From positions 1,379,199 to 1,443,198 of the forward strand of contig CP000875.1 in assembly GCA_000018565.1 (NCBI GenBank): a stretch of DNA of 64,000 nt, in the 5' to 3' direction. Under the pieces are notes generated by a model. It worked only from the letters and a program-made list of their open reading frames with translations, had not been told where the DNA came from and made no database searches. Numbering within the stretch: the stretch's first letter is position 1; each line of letters opens with the position of its first letter. This DNA comes from Herpetosiphon aurantiacus DSM 785 (GTDB lineage: Bacteria > Chloroflexota > Chloroflexia > Chloroflexales > Herpetosiphonaceae). A program made the translations under genes and the position numbers. Shown one piece after another: positions 45,094 through 56,100 of this stretch.

Positions 45094-46020
45094 TTAGAGG
45101 GCAGTGCGTGGATGCTGTTTGTGCCAAACCCGTTTACCAAGCGCGGAGAGCGCTATTTCCACCGCAACCGTCGCTGTGCAATTGCGATCATCAAGAATTG
45201 GGTTGACTTCGACAATATCTAAGCCAATCATGCGCCCTGATTCGGCGATCAATTCGGCGGCCAAGTGGGCTTCGCGATAGGTTAAGCCGCCAGGCACGGG
45301 TGTGCCAACCCCAGGCGCAACCGCAGGATCAAGCACATCCAGATCGAAGCTAACATAAAAACCATCGCGAGCTTGGTTGGCAACGCTGATCGCCCGTACC
45401 ATGGTTTCATACATGCCATAACGATCGATATATTCAGTGGCAAAGACTTGCACGCCAGCTTCGGTGAGCAGTTGACGCTCCTCGGGGTCAAGGTCGCGCA
45501 CCGCAACCAATGCCACGCGATGCGGGTTAATCATAGAGTTTGCTAAGCGCTGACCACTCAAATGGATCAAGCGTTCGTCGCCGTAGCCACACAGTGCTGC
45601 CAAGGGCATGCCATGAATATTGCCCGAAGGCGAGGTGCTGGGAATATTAAAATCGCCATGGGCATCGATCCAGAGCACCCCAATATCGCGATTGTGGGCG
45701 GCTCCGCTAACCGAACCCAAACCAAGGCTATGATCGCCACCGAGCACCACTGGCACATGGCCTTGGCTACACGACTGATCAACCTCGCTAGCTAATTGAA
45801 TCAAGGTATCGCGAATTGGCTCGAAATAGCGCAACGTTAAGTCGCCGACGGGCAGAGTTTCAGCGATGCTCGCCGTGAGATTGCCGCGATCAATCACGGT
45901 ATGACCAAGCTCTTCTAATTGTGAACGTAAGCCTGCATAACGAATTGCACTTGGCCCCATGTCCACGCCACGCCGCCCTGCACCCAAATCGAGCGGGACA
46001 CCGATAAGATCGATTAGCAC
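45094..46020 (-). CDS. rocF: Arginase
   Basis: Hydrolyses L-arginine to ornithine and urea with a two-manganese centre, in the cytosol. The 308-residue length and motifs are those of bacterial arginases: IGVPLDLGAGRRGVDMGPSAIRYAGL at the N-terminus, GGDHSLGLGSVSG, WIDAHGDFN and FDLDVLDPAVAPG for metal binding, and GLDIVEVNPILDD near the end. The start is a GTG with AGGAGG 5 bases upstream. A hairpin ctttcat/atgaaag (46043-46066) lies in its leader. The gene stands alone among unrelated secreted-protein genes, so its role in arginine catabolism or nitrogen supply is inferred from the family only. Confidence 0.93.
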   Translation of the reverse strand: MLIDLIGVPLDLGAGRRGVDMGPSAIRYAGLRSQLEELGHTVIDRGNLTASIAETLPVGDLTLRYFEPIRDTLIQLASEVDQSCSQGHVPVVLGGDHSLGLGSVSGAAHNRDIGVLWIDAHGDFNIPSTSPSGNIHGMPLAALCGYGDERLIHLSGQRLANSMINPHRVALVAVRDLDPEERQLLTEAGVQVFATEYIDRYGMYETMVRAISVANQARDGFYVSFDLDVLDPAVAPGVGTPVPGGLTYREAHLAAELIAESGRMIGLDIVEVNPILDDRNCTATVAVEIALSALGKRVWHKQHPRTAL

Positions 46021-46605
46021 AAGAACCTCCTAGTGAATGTCGCTTTCATGCACCATTGAATGAAAGCCTAGGCGTATTTTAACCGATAGCTGGCAGCTTG
46101 AGGGCAATTGCTGAGCATGTGGCTCTAGCACAGACGTAATTCTTAAAAAACCGTGCGCACAAAAAACCAACCATATGCTGTAATAGACTCATTTGATGTT
46201 CGCTATTTTTATCACGATAGGCTTGAGCAGCCATTGGTGTGTGTAGTTCTGCTGATATGTGCGCTAGGTTAAGTTAAAGGTTAAAGCTATTTAACTTTTA
46301 TCACCCATGGGTCACCCATATGGTGTAGGAGCAATCATCACCGAAATAGCGCCTGAGTTTAGGCCATAATTCCCACGACAAGCATGCTGCTATGCGCTAT
46401 AGTTCTTAGTTAGAGGATGAGTTATGAGCATTATGCCATTTGCGGCATGGCACCAATTGTTAAGATGTCACCACATTCCTGTTCTACGGAACCTGTCGCT
46501 TGACATGCCGCGCTGATATAGGCACGATCATAGGCGTAGCACCAGCAAGAATTTGGTAATAGCAGGTTGATCTGCGCTTAGCTCATGTTCTCGAAAGGAT
46601 TTGTG
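46021..46605. other. Long intergenic region upstream of a large secreted-protein gene
   Basis: This spacer of 585 bases holds the arginase leader hairpin (46043-46066), a palindrome acccatgggt near 46307-46316 next to a second cacccatatgg, and a TTGACA at 46499-46504 without a good -10. A 30-codon frame at 46424-46516 has a GAGG 7 bases before its ATG but no recognisable protein. I see no RNA gene. Confidence 0.4.
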
Positions 46606-49600
46606 ATGATCAAACGACAGTTTCATGCGCGGGTGGTTGTGATGATAGTAATCTTCAGTCTGTTGGCTGGTGGATTGCTGTTGCAACCAACGATCCATGA
46701 TGCAGCCGCCCAAACGCGCTCAACAGTTCAATATAGTTATAATCCTGAGCGGCAACATGTGCATTCTGGGAGCATTAGTTTTTTTCGCCAAACGATTTTT
46801 AATTCAAGTTCGGCATTAACTGGCGCTTCGTTGTTCGATAGCCCAACCGGGATGATCTTCGGCCCTGATGGGCGTTTGTATGTTAGCCAATTTAATGGGC
46901 GAATTTTTGCAATTACGCTCAACCCAACCAACCATCAAGCTACCGCCGTTCAGGTGATCGAAACAATCTACAATTATCCTAATACTAACGATGATGGTTC
47001 GCCCGCCACGGGCGTAAATGGTCGTCAGTTGATTGGGATTTTGTTTGATCCGGCTTCAACGCCATCGAATATGATTTTGTATGTTTCGCATAGCGACCCG
47101 CGCTATGGCTACAACAGCGACACAACCTCGCAAAAAATCAACACCCGCTCAGGCACAATTAGCAAATTGGTCAGCACCAATAATTTTGCCACCTCAACCG
47201 ATATTATTAAGGGTTTGCCGCGCTCACGTGAAAACCACAGCACCAACAGCATTGTTTGGGGGCCAGATGGCTGGATGTATATTTCGTCGTCGAGCAATAC
47301 CAACAATGGTGCGCCAAGCGCTCACTTTAGCAATTTGGCCGAATATTATCTCTCGGCGGCAATTTTGCGAGCCAATGTGCGCGATGCTGGCTTTCCTTCA
47401 GCAGGCATTGATGTCAAAAATGTCAATAATGCGGCGGCGTTAGCACCATTTGCTGGCCAATTTGAGATGTATGCGACTGGCTATCGCAATGTTTATGATT
47501 TTATTTGGCTGAATAATAAGTTTTATGCCAATGTCAATGGTGGCAATGATGGCTATGGCGATACGCCGAGCGCCGCTCAATGCCCTGGTGGGGTGGAAAT
47601 TAACCCACGCTATTTGCCCGATACCCTGAAAATTGTGACCCAAGGTTCGTATGGTGGCCATCCCAACCCAGCGCGTGGCGAATGTGTTTTGAACAATGGG
47701 AATGCCCAAGGCTTGCCAACGCCACCAAACTACAATCCACCAGCCTTGACCTATGATTTCCGCCCATCCACGAATGGGATTACGGCGTATATCAGTAATG
47801 CCTTTGGCGGTGCGTTGCAAGGCAATTTGATTGTCGCAACCTATGGCCAAAATCAAGATGTCAGCCGCGTTCAGCTTGATGCCAATGGCAACCCGACTGG
47901 CATCCAAACCTTGGCAAAGTTCAACCAACCGCTTGATGTGGTGACCGATGCCAAGGGTGTGATTTATGTGGCCGAATTTGGCAGCGATGCGATTACCATC
48001 CTTGAGCCAGAAGATTTGCCCAATTGTCCGCCGCCGCCGCCCTATTCGAGCATGGTCGATAGCGATAATGATGGCTACTCGGATTTTGATGAAGATCAAA
48101 ATGCAACCAATTTGTGTAGCCGAGCCAGCGTACCCAACGATTTCGATGGCGATATGATTTCCGATTTGACCGATCCCGACGACGATAACGATGGCATCCT
48201 TGATGTCAATGATCAGTTGTATTTTGATCCAGCGAATGGCAATAACACCAAATTGCCCGTTGAATTCAATTGGAATCCTGGTGATGCACCGTTGGGCAAA
48301 GTTGCTAATACGGGCTTTACTGGGGTGCAAATTACCAATGGAGTTACGCGAACTGATGAGGTTAAGATTGCAGTTGGCGCTGCTGGTGGCTTTACCAACA
48401 TCATCACCACCGAAGGCACAAATGCTGGTGCGATTAATACCCAGGCCAACGCTTTGCAAATTGGCTTTGATCCCCATCGCAACTTCCGAGTTGAAACGCG
48501 GATCACTGAAATGTTCCTTGGGCGCACGCCTGAGGGCGATCAAGCGGCGGGCTTGTTCTTCGGCCCCAACCAAGATAACTATGTGAAATTGGTGGCGACG
48601 GCCAATTTGAATGGCGATGGCACAAGTGGCGACACCGGGCTGCAATTTGCCATGGAAGTGGCCGGAAACTTGCAAATCAATCCAACCAATAATAATCCAA
48701 GCATGGTATTGCCAGGAGTGAGCAATATCGACCTGCGCTTAGACGGCAATCCTGCTGCGCAGACCATGACCGCCTATTATAAAACTGATGGTGGCAACTG
48801 GACAGCAATTGGCACGATCAATGTGCCTTTGTGGTTCTTTAATACCGGAACACCAGCAGGAATTTTGGCAACTAATCATGGAACACCAAATACCATCTCA
48901 TTTATTTTCGATTTCTTCCGTTTGAGTTATCGCGATATTGTGGCGCGGATCAACGGCGGTGATCGCGATTGGACGACCAACGACGGAGCTGCTTGGAGTC
49001 CTGATACAAGTGCCAACCGTCCATATTCAACTGGCGGCGGCACCTATGTCTTGATTCCAGGCGTTTCGTGTCCCCAAATCTACAACGTGACTCGTGACTT
49101 TGATCGGTTGTACTGCTCTGAACGCAACACCAGCGGCTCGGCGGTGCAATACACAATTCCGGTCAGCAGCACAGGAACGTATGCGGTGCGCTTGCACTTT
49201 GCCGAACTGTATTGGGGCACGAATGGTCGGCCTGGGCCGAACCAGCGTAAATTCAATGTTCAGCTTGAAGGCACGACTGTGTTGACCAATTTCGATATTT
49301 TCAGCGAAACTGGCGCAACCTTCCGGCCAATTACCAAGACCTTTACCACCAATATTACTGATGGTGCGGTCAATATTAGTTTGCCCACGGGCCAGCCTGG
49401 CAATGTTGATCAAGGCAAGATTTCGGCGATTGAGGTTTGGGGGCCAATTCTCAATATTGCCAATGTTACGCCAACGGTCACGCCATCGCCAACGGCAACC
49501 AATACGCCATCGCCGACGGCAACCAACACGCCAACTAATACCAATACGCCAACAATCACGAATACACCGACCAATACCAATACGCCATCGCCAACATCGA

Positions 49601-49755
49601 CTGGCACGGTGACGGCGACCTTTACACCGACCAACACGGCCACGCCAAGTAATACGCCGACCAACACGCCAACCGAAACCGTAACGCCGAGCGCTACGGC
49701 AACCCAAGGCACGGCGACCTATCGAATTTGGCTGCCGTACACTGTCAAAAACTAA
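46606..49755 (+). CDS. Secreted sugar-dehydrogenase-like beta-propeller with TSP3, lectin-like and malectin domains
   Basis: A 1049-residue exported protein. The signal peptide (VVVMIVIFSLLAGGLLLQPTIHDAAA) is followed by a glucose/sorbosone-dehydrogenase-like propeller (about 40-470): [58 protein letters not shown]. Then come thrombospondin-3-like calcium repeats (DSDNDGYSDFDEDQN, DFDGDMISDLTDPDDDNDGI), a LamG-like sandwich (about 560-775) and a malectin domain (about 780-950, INGGDRDWTTND... [10 protein letters not shown]). A Pro/Thr linker and the C-terminus ATYRIWLPYTVKN complete it. ATG 46606 has AAAGGA 6 bases upstream. It probably binds carbohydrate; enzyme activity is unproven. Closely related to the next gene. 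Confidence 0.82.
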   Translation: MIKRQFHARVVVMIVIFSLLAGGLLLQPTIHDAAAQTRSTVQYSYNPERQHVHSGSISFFRQTIFNSSSALTGASLFDSPTGMIFGPDGRLYVSQFNGRIFAITLNPTNHQATAVQVIETIYNYPNTNDDGSPATGVNGRQLIGILFDPASTPSNMILYVSHSDPRYGYNSDTTSQKINTRSGTISKLVSTNNFATSTDIIKGLPRSRENHSTNSIVWGPDGWMYISSSSNTNNGAPSAHFSNLAEYYLSAAILRANVRDAGFPSAGIDVKNVNNAAALAPFAGQFEMYATGYRNVYDFIWLNNKFYANVNGGNDGYGDTPSAAQCPGGVEINPRYLPDTLKIVTQGSYGGHPNPARGECVLNNGNAQGLPTPPNYNPPALTYDFRPSTNGITAYISNAFGGALQGNLIVATYGQNQDVSRVQLDANGNPTGIQTLAKFNQPLDVVTDAKGVIYVAEFGSDAITILEPEDLPNCPPPPPYSSMVDSDNDGYSDFDEDQNATNLCSRASVPNDFDGDMISDLTDPDDDNDGILDVNDQLYFDPANGNNTKLPVEFNWNPGDAPLGKVANTGFTGVQITNGVTRTDEVKIAVGAAGGFTNIITTEGTNAGAINTQANALQIGFDPHRNFRVETRITEMFLGRTPEGDQAAGLFFGPNQDNYVKLVATANLNGDGTSGDTGLQFAMEVAGNLQINPTNNNPSMVLPGVSNIDLRLDGNPAAQTMTAYYKTDGGNWTAIGTINVPLWFFNTGTPAGILATNHGTPNTISFIFDFFRLSYRDIVARINGGDRDWTTNDGAAWSPDTSANRPYSTGGGTYVLIPGVSCPQIYNVTRDFDRLYCSERNTSGSAVQYTIPVSSTGTYAVRLHFAELYWGTNGRPGPNQRKFNVQLEGTTVLTNFDIFSETGATFRPITKTFTTNITDGAVNISLPTGQPGNVDQGKISAIEVWGPILNIANVTPTVTPSPTATNTPSPTATNTPTNTNTPTITNTPTNTNTPSPTSTGTVTATFTPTNTATPSNTPTNTPTETVTPSATATQGTATYRIWLPYTVKN
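49468..49720 (+). repeat. Tandem 12-base-like repeats coding a Pro/Thr/Asn linker
   Basis: Imperfect repeats of the accaa(t/c)acgcc type code for [18 protein letters not shown]-like sequence. Similar arrays lie at 53497-53800 and 57895-58190 in the next gene. Such arrays can recombine or slip between copies. Confidence 0.75.
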
Positions 49756-49766
49756 GCTCGATTTCA

Positions 49767-49795
49767 ACGGAGCCATCACGAGCGGATGGCTCCGT
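49767..49795 (+). terminator. Terminator after the first propeller gene
   Basis: A perfect 11-bp stem (acggagccatc / gatggctccgt) with a 7-base loop, 11 bases after the stop. The T-run is weak. Confidence 0.75.
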
Positions 49796-49929
49796 ATTTG
49801 CTCAAAACTCAGCGCTTAGTCATGACGTGAATTCCTTAAAAATGTTTTTTAAAACATTAAAATATAACCAAAAAGTATTAAAATTCATGCAAATGCTGGC
49901 CAAGAAAACCAAAATTTGCGATGCAAGGA

Positions 49930-49958
49930 TTGACAAAATTAGTACCATTGTATATAAC
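49930..49958 (+). promoter_or_regulatory. Strong promoter of the 2706-residue protein gene
   Basis: TTGACA (49930-49935) and TATAAC (49953-49958) are 17 bases apart, inside an A+T-rich spacer that stands out from its surroundings. About 155 bases of leader follow. Nothing else is recognised in the 365-base spacer. Confidence 0.7.
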
Positions 49959-50120
49959 AGTACCGTACTTTTAGTCAATCTCAACTGATATACTGATCGA
50001 TAACGATGTCCCGTAGCAAATGCTCTTTTTTTGATCGATCGCGATTGATGCGGTTTTTTGCGCGTTAAGCGTTGAAAGACCACCACTCGCTACGGGTCAC
50101 AAGCTGTTCCAGGAGGGGTC

Positions 50121-53100
50121 ATGACCATGAAGCGGTCTATTGTTCGTTGGTTGCATGGGGTGCTCGCAGCATTCTTGTTTAGCAACCTTTGGCTTGTGGG
50201 CGCACCACCAACCACGGTGGCGGCGGCGGTTCCGGCGGTAACTCGCCAGCCACTCACGCCAACTCAAGCTAAAGCCCTACTAGAGGCACCACGGGTAACC
50301 GATACCTTGCCGCTCAACGGCTCGACCTCGGTCAACCGTGATATTTTCATTGCAGCAAACGTGTATATTCCTAATGGCGGGCTTGACCCCCAGACCTTGA
50401 CAGCAGCTTCTGTCAAATTGATTCGGGTGATTGATAGTTATGAAATCGCTGCCCGTCTAACCACCTCGGCAGCGGGCGATGTAATTATTCTCAATCCCAA
50501 TGATTATCTCGACCCATTTACCCAATATCGTTTTCGGGTGAATGTTGGGGTAGCTTCAAACGATTTGCTACTTGATATTGCAGGTGAGCCGTTTGAAGCC
50601 TATGAATCGACCTTTACGACTGGGAGTGCTGGTGGCCCTGCGGCAACTGGCAACATTCGTTTTAACAAGGTTGCCACGGGCATTACCATGCCCAATGATT
50701 CTGGCTATACTTCGTTGGCAATTGGCCCTGATGGCAAGCTCTACGCTGCCACGGTCAAAGGCCAAATTGTGCGCTATACGATTAATGGCGATGGCACGCT
50801 GGATAGCGTTGGTAGCTTAACCATCCAAACGGTGCGTACCTATACTGGCACAACCCAAGATCGCATGATCATTGGTTTGGTCTTTGATCCAGCCTCAACC
50901 CCATCTAACCCAATTTTGTGGATTACCCACAGCCCCTATGCGTTGAGTGGTGGCCCTGATTGGAGCGGCAAGCTCACGCGCTTGAGTGGCGCAAATCTAA
51001 CCACTGCCCAAGATTATTTGATTGGCATGCCACGTTCATCACGCGATCACCTTTCAAATAGTTTGGTGTTTGGGCCTGATGGTGCATTGTATATGACCGT
51101 GGGTAGCAATAGCGCCATGGGGCATATTGATAATGGCTGGAACTTGCGGCCAGAGCATAAACTAGGCGCTGCGGTTCTGCGGATCAATCAAACGGCCTTG
51201 GCCAGCGGCTCGTTACCATTGAATGTACAAACTGAAGATGGTGGCACGTATGACCCATTTGCCGCAAATGTGCCTGTGACGATCTATGCCTCGGGTGTAC
51301 GTAATGCTTACGACTTGATTTGGCACACGAATGGCGAATTGTATACGGCAACCAATGGCTCGGCTGCTGGTGGCAATACCCCACCAACCCCCAGCAATTT
51401 GTCAAACTATGCTCCATGTCAAAACCGGATTGACGTAGCGACCAATGGAGCCTATGTTGGCCCTGATGTGCCAAAGTTAGCCTCAAGCTCGAATACCCGC
51501 ATTCCTGATCAATCCGATTTTCTCTATCGGGTTGCTCAAGGCGGCTATTATGGACATCCTAACCCGCAACGTTGTGAGTGGGTGTTGAATGGCGGTAACC
51601 CAAGCTCAGCCGTCGATCCTGCTGAAGTTGCGCCAGGTGGTAGCAATGTTGGCTATCCAGTTGGCACTCAATCCGACCGCAACTATCGCGGCTTCTCATG
51701 GGACTTCGGCTTACACAAATCGCCTAACGGCACGATTGAATATAAATCAAATACCTTCAACGGCGCACTCAAAGGCAAGTTGATTGTTACGCGCTACAGC
51801 GGTAGCAAAGACTTGGTTGTGCTGACGATCGGTGCTAACAAAGAAATTATCAGCGAACAAGGTGGCCTACCTGGGATGAAAGATTTCTCAGGGCCGCTTG
51901 ATGTGATTGAAAATACTGCCAACGGCAACTTATATGTTTCCGACTATTTGGCCGAAAAAATTTATTTGCTCACACCTGATATTCAGCCCGAACCACGGAT
52001 TGATATCAAGCCAGCTCGCCGCGTGTTCAATTTGGCACGGCCAACCAGTGGCTCACTCGATTCAACCACGCAAACCTTTGTGATTAGCAATACTGGTCAA
52101 GCCAATTTGAGCGTGACTGGGGTGCAATTAATTGGGCCTGAAGCTGGTTCGTTTGTGATTACCAACTTGCCAAGCTTCCCCCAAACGTTAATCCCAAGTG
52201 CAACCTTGAGCTTGAATGTGGTGATGCGAGCTAATGCAGCCACAAGTTTGGGCACCAAAGGCGCAATTATCCAAATTCAAAGCAACGACCCGATTAATCC
52301 CAAGATTGACGGAGCGCTGCGTGGTTTGGTCTATGCCAATGGCACAGAGCCATCATTGCAATGGATTCTCGATACCTATGAGTTTCCAATGAATGTTGGC
52401 GATGATGATCCATCCACAACTCCCATCCACAGCGCTAATGGGACATCGTTGGTGCTTGGCCAAGAAATTGTGGCCGATTTCTTCACCCGCGCTACAACCT
52501 CGCCAATTACCTTGGAACCATTGGCAGTCTTTGCGCCAAGTGGCCCGGCTAGCACCGCCTTGACCTTGGGTTGGTATCCAGTCAAGAGTGCTGGAGCCAA
52601 TCGTACAAGTATCTTCTCGGTGCTAAATACTAGTGCTCAGCGCTTGAATCCAAGCATCAATGGCAGCTTGACCCTCGATCCGGGCTATGAATTCTTCGAT
52701 TTCTATACTCAATGGCCAGCCCATGCTAATCGTTTGGTCTATGGTCAAGATAGCCTAAATACCTTTGATGTGGCTAACCCTCACCATATGCGGGTTTATC
52801 CACTCAAAACTACTAATGATTCAACGGTTACGAATGCCTATGTGGTGGTCTTTGAGGAGGCAACCGCTGGCTTAGAATATCAAGATTTGGTCTTTATTGT
52901 GCGTAATGTGAGGCCAGTCCGCTTGCCAAGCATGAGCACGCCAATTCAAGTTAATTTTCAAAGTGCCTCGACCGCTGTGCCAGTTGGCTACATGCGCGAT
53001 TGGGGTCAAGCCTTTGGCAATCGGAACGAAAAAGATCAAGGCGATGGCTCGTTGTATTACGGTTGGGTCAATCCCAACACGATCACCCCGATTCTGCTTG

Positions 53101-56100
53101 ATACCAATGGCCGCTATCGCTTTGTTGCCAACATCGACAAACGTTATGATTCGTTGATGCATATGCGAGCCAACGATCTTTCTGGTGGCTTTGGTGGGGT
53201 CAAAGAACCTGGCTCATGGGAAATTGCCGTGCCAAACGGGATTTACTCGGTCACGGTTGCAGTTGGTGATCCCCAAACCCAGCAAGTGCCAGAGTTTGAT
53301 CGGCATACGATCAACGTCGAAGGCGTAAATGCGATTAATAACTTTGCCTCATCAGGGGCGACTGGTGCACCAACCCGCCACTCAACTCAAACGGTAGTGG
53401 CTACGGTTACTGATAATCGTTTGACCATCGACGCTAACGGTGGGATCAACACCAAGATCAACTTTGTGACGATCACTCCTTATGTGGAGCCACCAACCCC
53501 AACTCCAACTCATACGCCAACCAACACACCAACGGCAACTAACACGCCGACGGTGACGAATACACCAACATCAACCAGCACGGCGACGGCAACCAACACC
53601 GCCACGCCATCGACCACGCCAGTGCCAACCACGCCAGTGCCAACCACGCCTGGTACTACCCAACCAACCAATACCTTTACGCCAAGCCCAACTGTTGGCC
53701 CAAGCGTAACACCAGGTACGCCAACGGCCACGGTTACCCCAACGATTACGGTCACGCCTGGTACTCCAACCGTGACGGTGACTCCAACGGTGACTGTGCC
53801 GCCAGCAACCAATCGTTTCTATATCCCAATGGTGATTTTGGGTGGGCCACAGGGTGGCTCTGGTGGTGTAACCTTTGGTTTCAAAGGTATGTATCGGCCA
53901 GCAAGTGACGGTGCTGTCAGTACCCGTCAGTATAATGACCAAAACTTTAGCTCAGCTATCGAAAGCGCCGTGCGTCAGCTCCAAACGATGATGACGCTGC
54001 AAGTGCTAGCTGGAGCATGTTTTGGCGCTGGTCAGCTGGAAATCGAAAATGTTGAATCGCATAACGTGCCGTACAACGATTGGTTGATGTTTAGCAAGAT
54101 TCAAAATCCAGCTGCTCGCAGTGGCACACGCAACTACTTCCGCAATACAGGAGTGGTGCGGGTGCGTAATACTGGCACTGGCCCGTTGATTCTGAGCAGC
54201 ATGACCATTACTGGCTCATGGACGTTGAGCGGCACGTTGAGCTTGCCAACGATTTTGCAGCCAAATACTTTCCGCGATATTCGCTTGGATTTCACGCCAC
54301 CAAATGACCCACGTAGCAACCCACCAGGGATTGCCTATTCGGGTCAAATGTTGCTGAAAACCAATGATGCGGCTGAGCCGAATAAAATTATTGAGCTTCG
54401 TGGCTGGTGGCAAGCCCAAAACGAGGGCGACGACGAACCAAACATCCAGCAAATTATGGATTTCTTTGGTTACGACATGCGAATCGTCTATCCAGGTCAA
54501 TCGTGGAATGCTGATTCAGGGGCATTGACCCAAATTGGCGAAGAAGTGATTTCACCTTACTGGACGCGCTTCGATTCGAGCAAACCAGTGCGGGTGGTGC
54601 AATTGGCTGGCTTACACCAGTGCTGTACCACCAGCACCGCCAGCGATATTGCTTGGGCGGCCAAAGGCAGCACGACCCTGCAAGAATCCAGCACCCACCA
54701 TCCATCCGATGGCCAAACCTATTTGCCACGCTTGTATGATGGCAGTGATTTGTTTGATATTAATTTTAACCCAACTGGGACGTTCCAATTTATTATCTCG
54801 CAAACCGCTTGGGGTGATCCTCAATACAACAATCCAGTTGGCAAGCACTATTTGCGAGCTTGGCCATTGCGCGATCGCAACGGGGCTTTGGTTCCCAATA
54901 GTTATGTGCTCTCGATGGACTTCAACGGGATCAACTACGACTACAACGATAATGTTTATATTGTGAATAACATTCGACCTGAGTTTGTCGAAGTTGATGA
55001 TTCAACTGTGGCGGCAATGCCAGGTACACCAAGCCTGAACTTGGAGTTCAATCAAAATTATCCCAATACCTTGATTGATAACACCAGCGTTGGCACGGGC
55101 TTCCCAATCAACCAACGCAATAAAAACGATAACAAGCAGATCAGCGTTGGATCGTCATATGACCCAACCCTCTTGACGATGAACACGACAGGAGCCGGCA
55201 CGCTGACCTTGGTTTCGCCTGCGGGCACGCAGGATGGCACAACCAATACCCAAGTTAATGCCTTGCAACTGCCATTCAACGCGCAAGCCTCGCGCTTTGC
55301 AATTACCACGCGGATCAATGGCAGTGTGGTGGGCTTTACCAGTGCCAATCGTCAATCAGGCATCTTCTGGGGCATGGAACAAGATAATTATCTGAAATTG
55401 ATGATTAGCTCGGCCAGCACCCAACCAGTGATTGTCTTTACCAACGAAACGAATGGCACGAGCGCAACCGTGGCAACCAGCCCAGCGATTGCTAGCCCCG
55501 CCAATGTTGTGGCAACCGAATTGCGCTTGAGTGGCGATCCCAAAACTGGGATTGCGACCGCTGCCTATCGGATTATCACGGCAGCTAATCCAAACCCAAG
55601 CTTTACGACGCTGGGCCAAGTGACGCTGGCCGGTGGCCGCTATCAACGTTTCTTTGATCGCAAGGTTAATGCGGGGATTGTAACCACTCACAAAACCGAT
55701 ACAACCTTCAACACGGTTTTCGATAAATTTGTGATTGGCCTTGACGAAACCACCGCCGCGCGGCCAGTCTTGGCGCGGGTTGATGTTGGTAGCGCCAATA
55801 GCTTCACTGATAGTGCCAGCAACGTTTGGCAGGGCGATACTGGTTTATTTGAGCCTAGCAACGCAGCTGCTGAAGGCACGGGCACGCCAGCAATCGACAA
55901 TACCCTCGATGACACGCTCTATCAAACCTATCGTGGCAATGTTGGTAATGCCACTCGCACGATTACCTACAACTTGAGCGTGCCTGCCACGGTGCAAAAA
56001 GTTGATGTGCGCTTGCACTTTGCCGAACTCTTCTGGGGTGCGCCTGGTGGTGGGGCTGCTGGCCCAGGCAAACGGGTGTTTGATGTTCGCGCTGAAGGCG

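Noticed and set aside
46424-46516. A 30-codon frame in the long spacer before the propeller gene
   Set aside because: It has a GAGG before the ATG but no recognisable sequence, no own terminator, and lies where promoter elements are expected.
47440-48675. A 411-codon open frame opposite the propeller/TSP3 gene
   Set aside because: It lies entirely antisense to a gene with clear domains, and its Ile-rich translation has no family look and no SD site.
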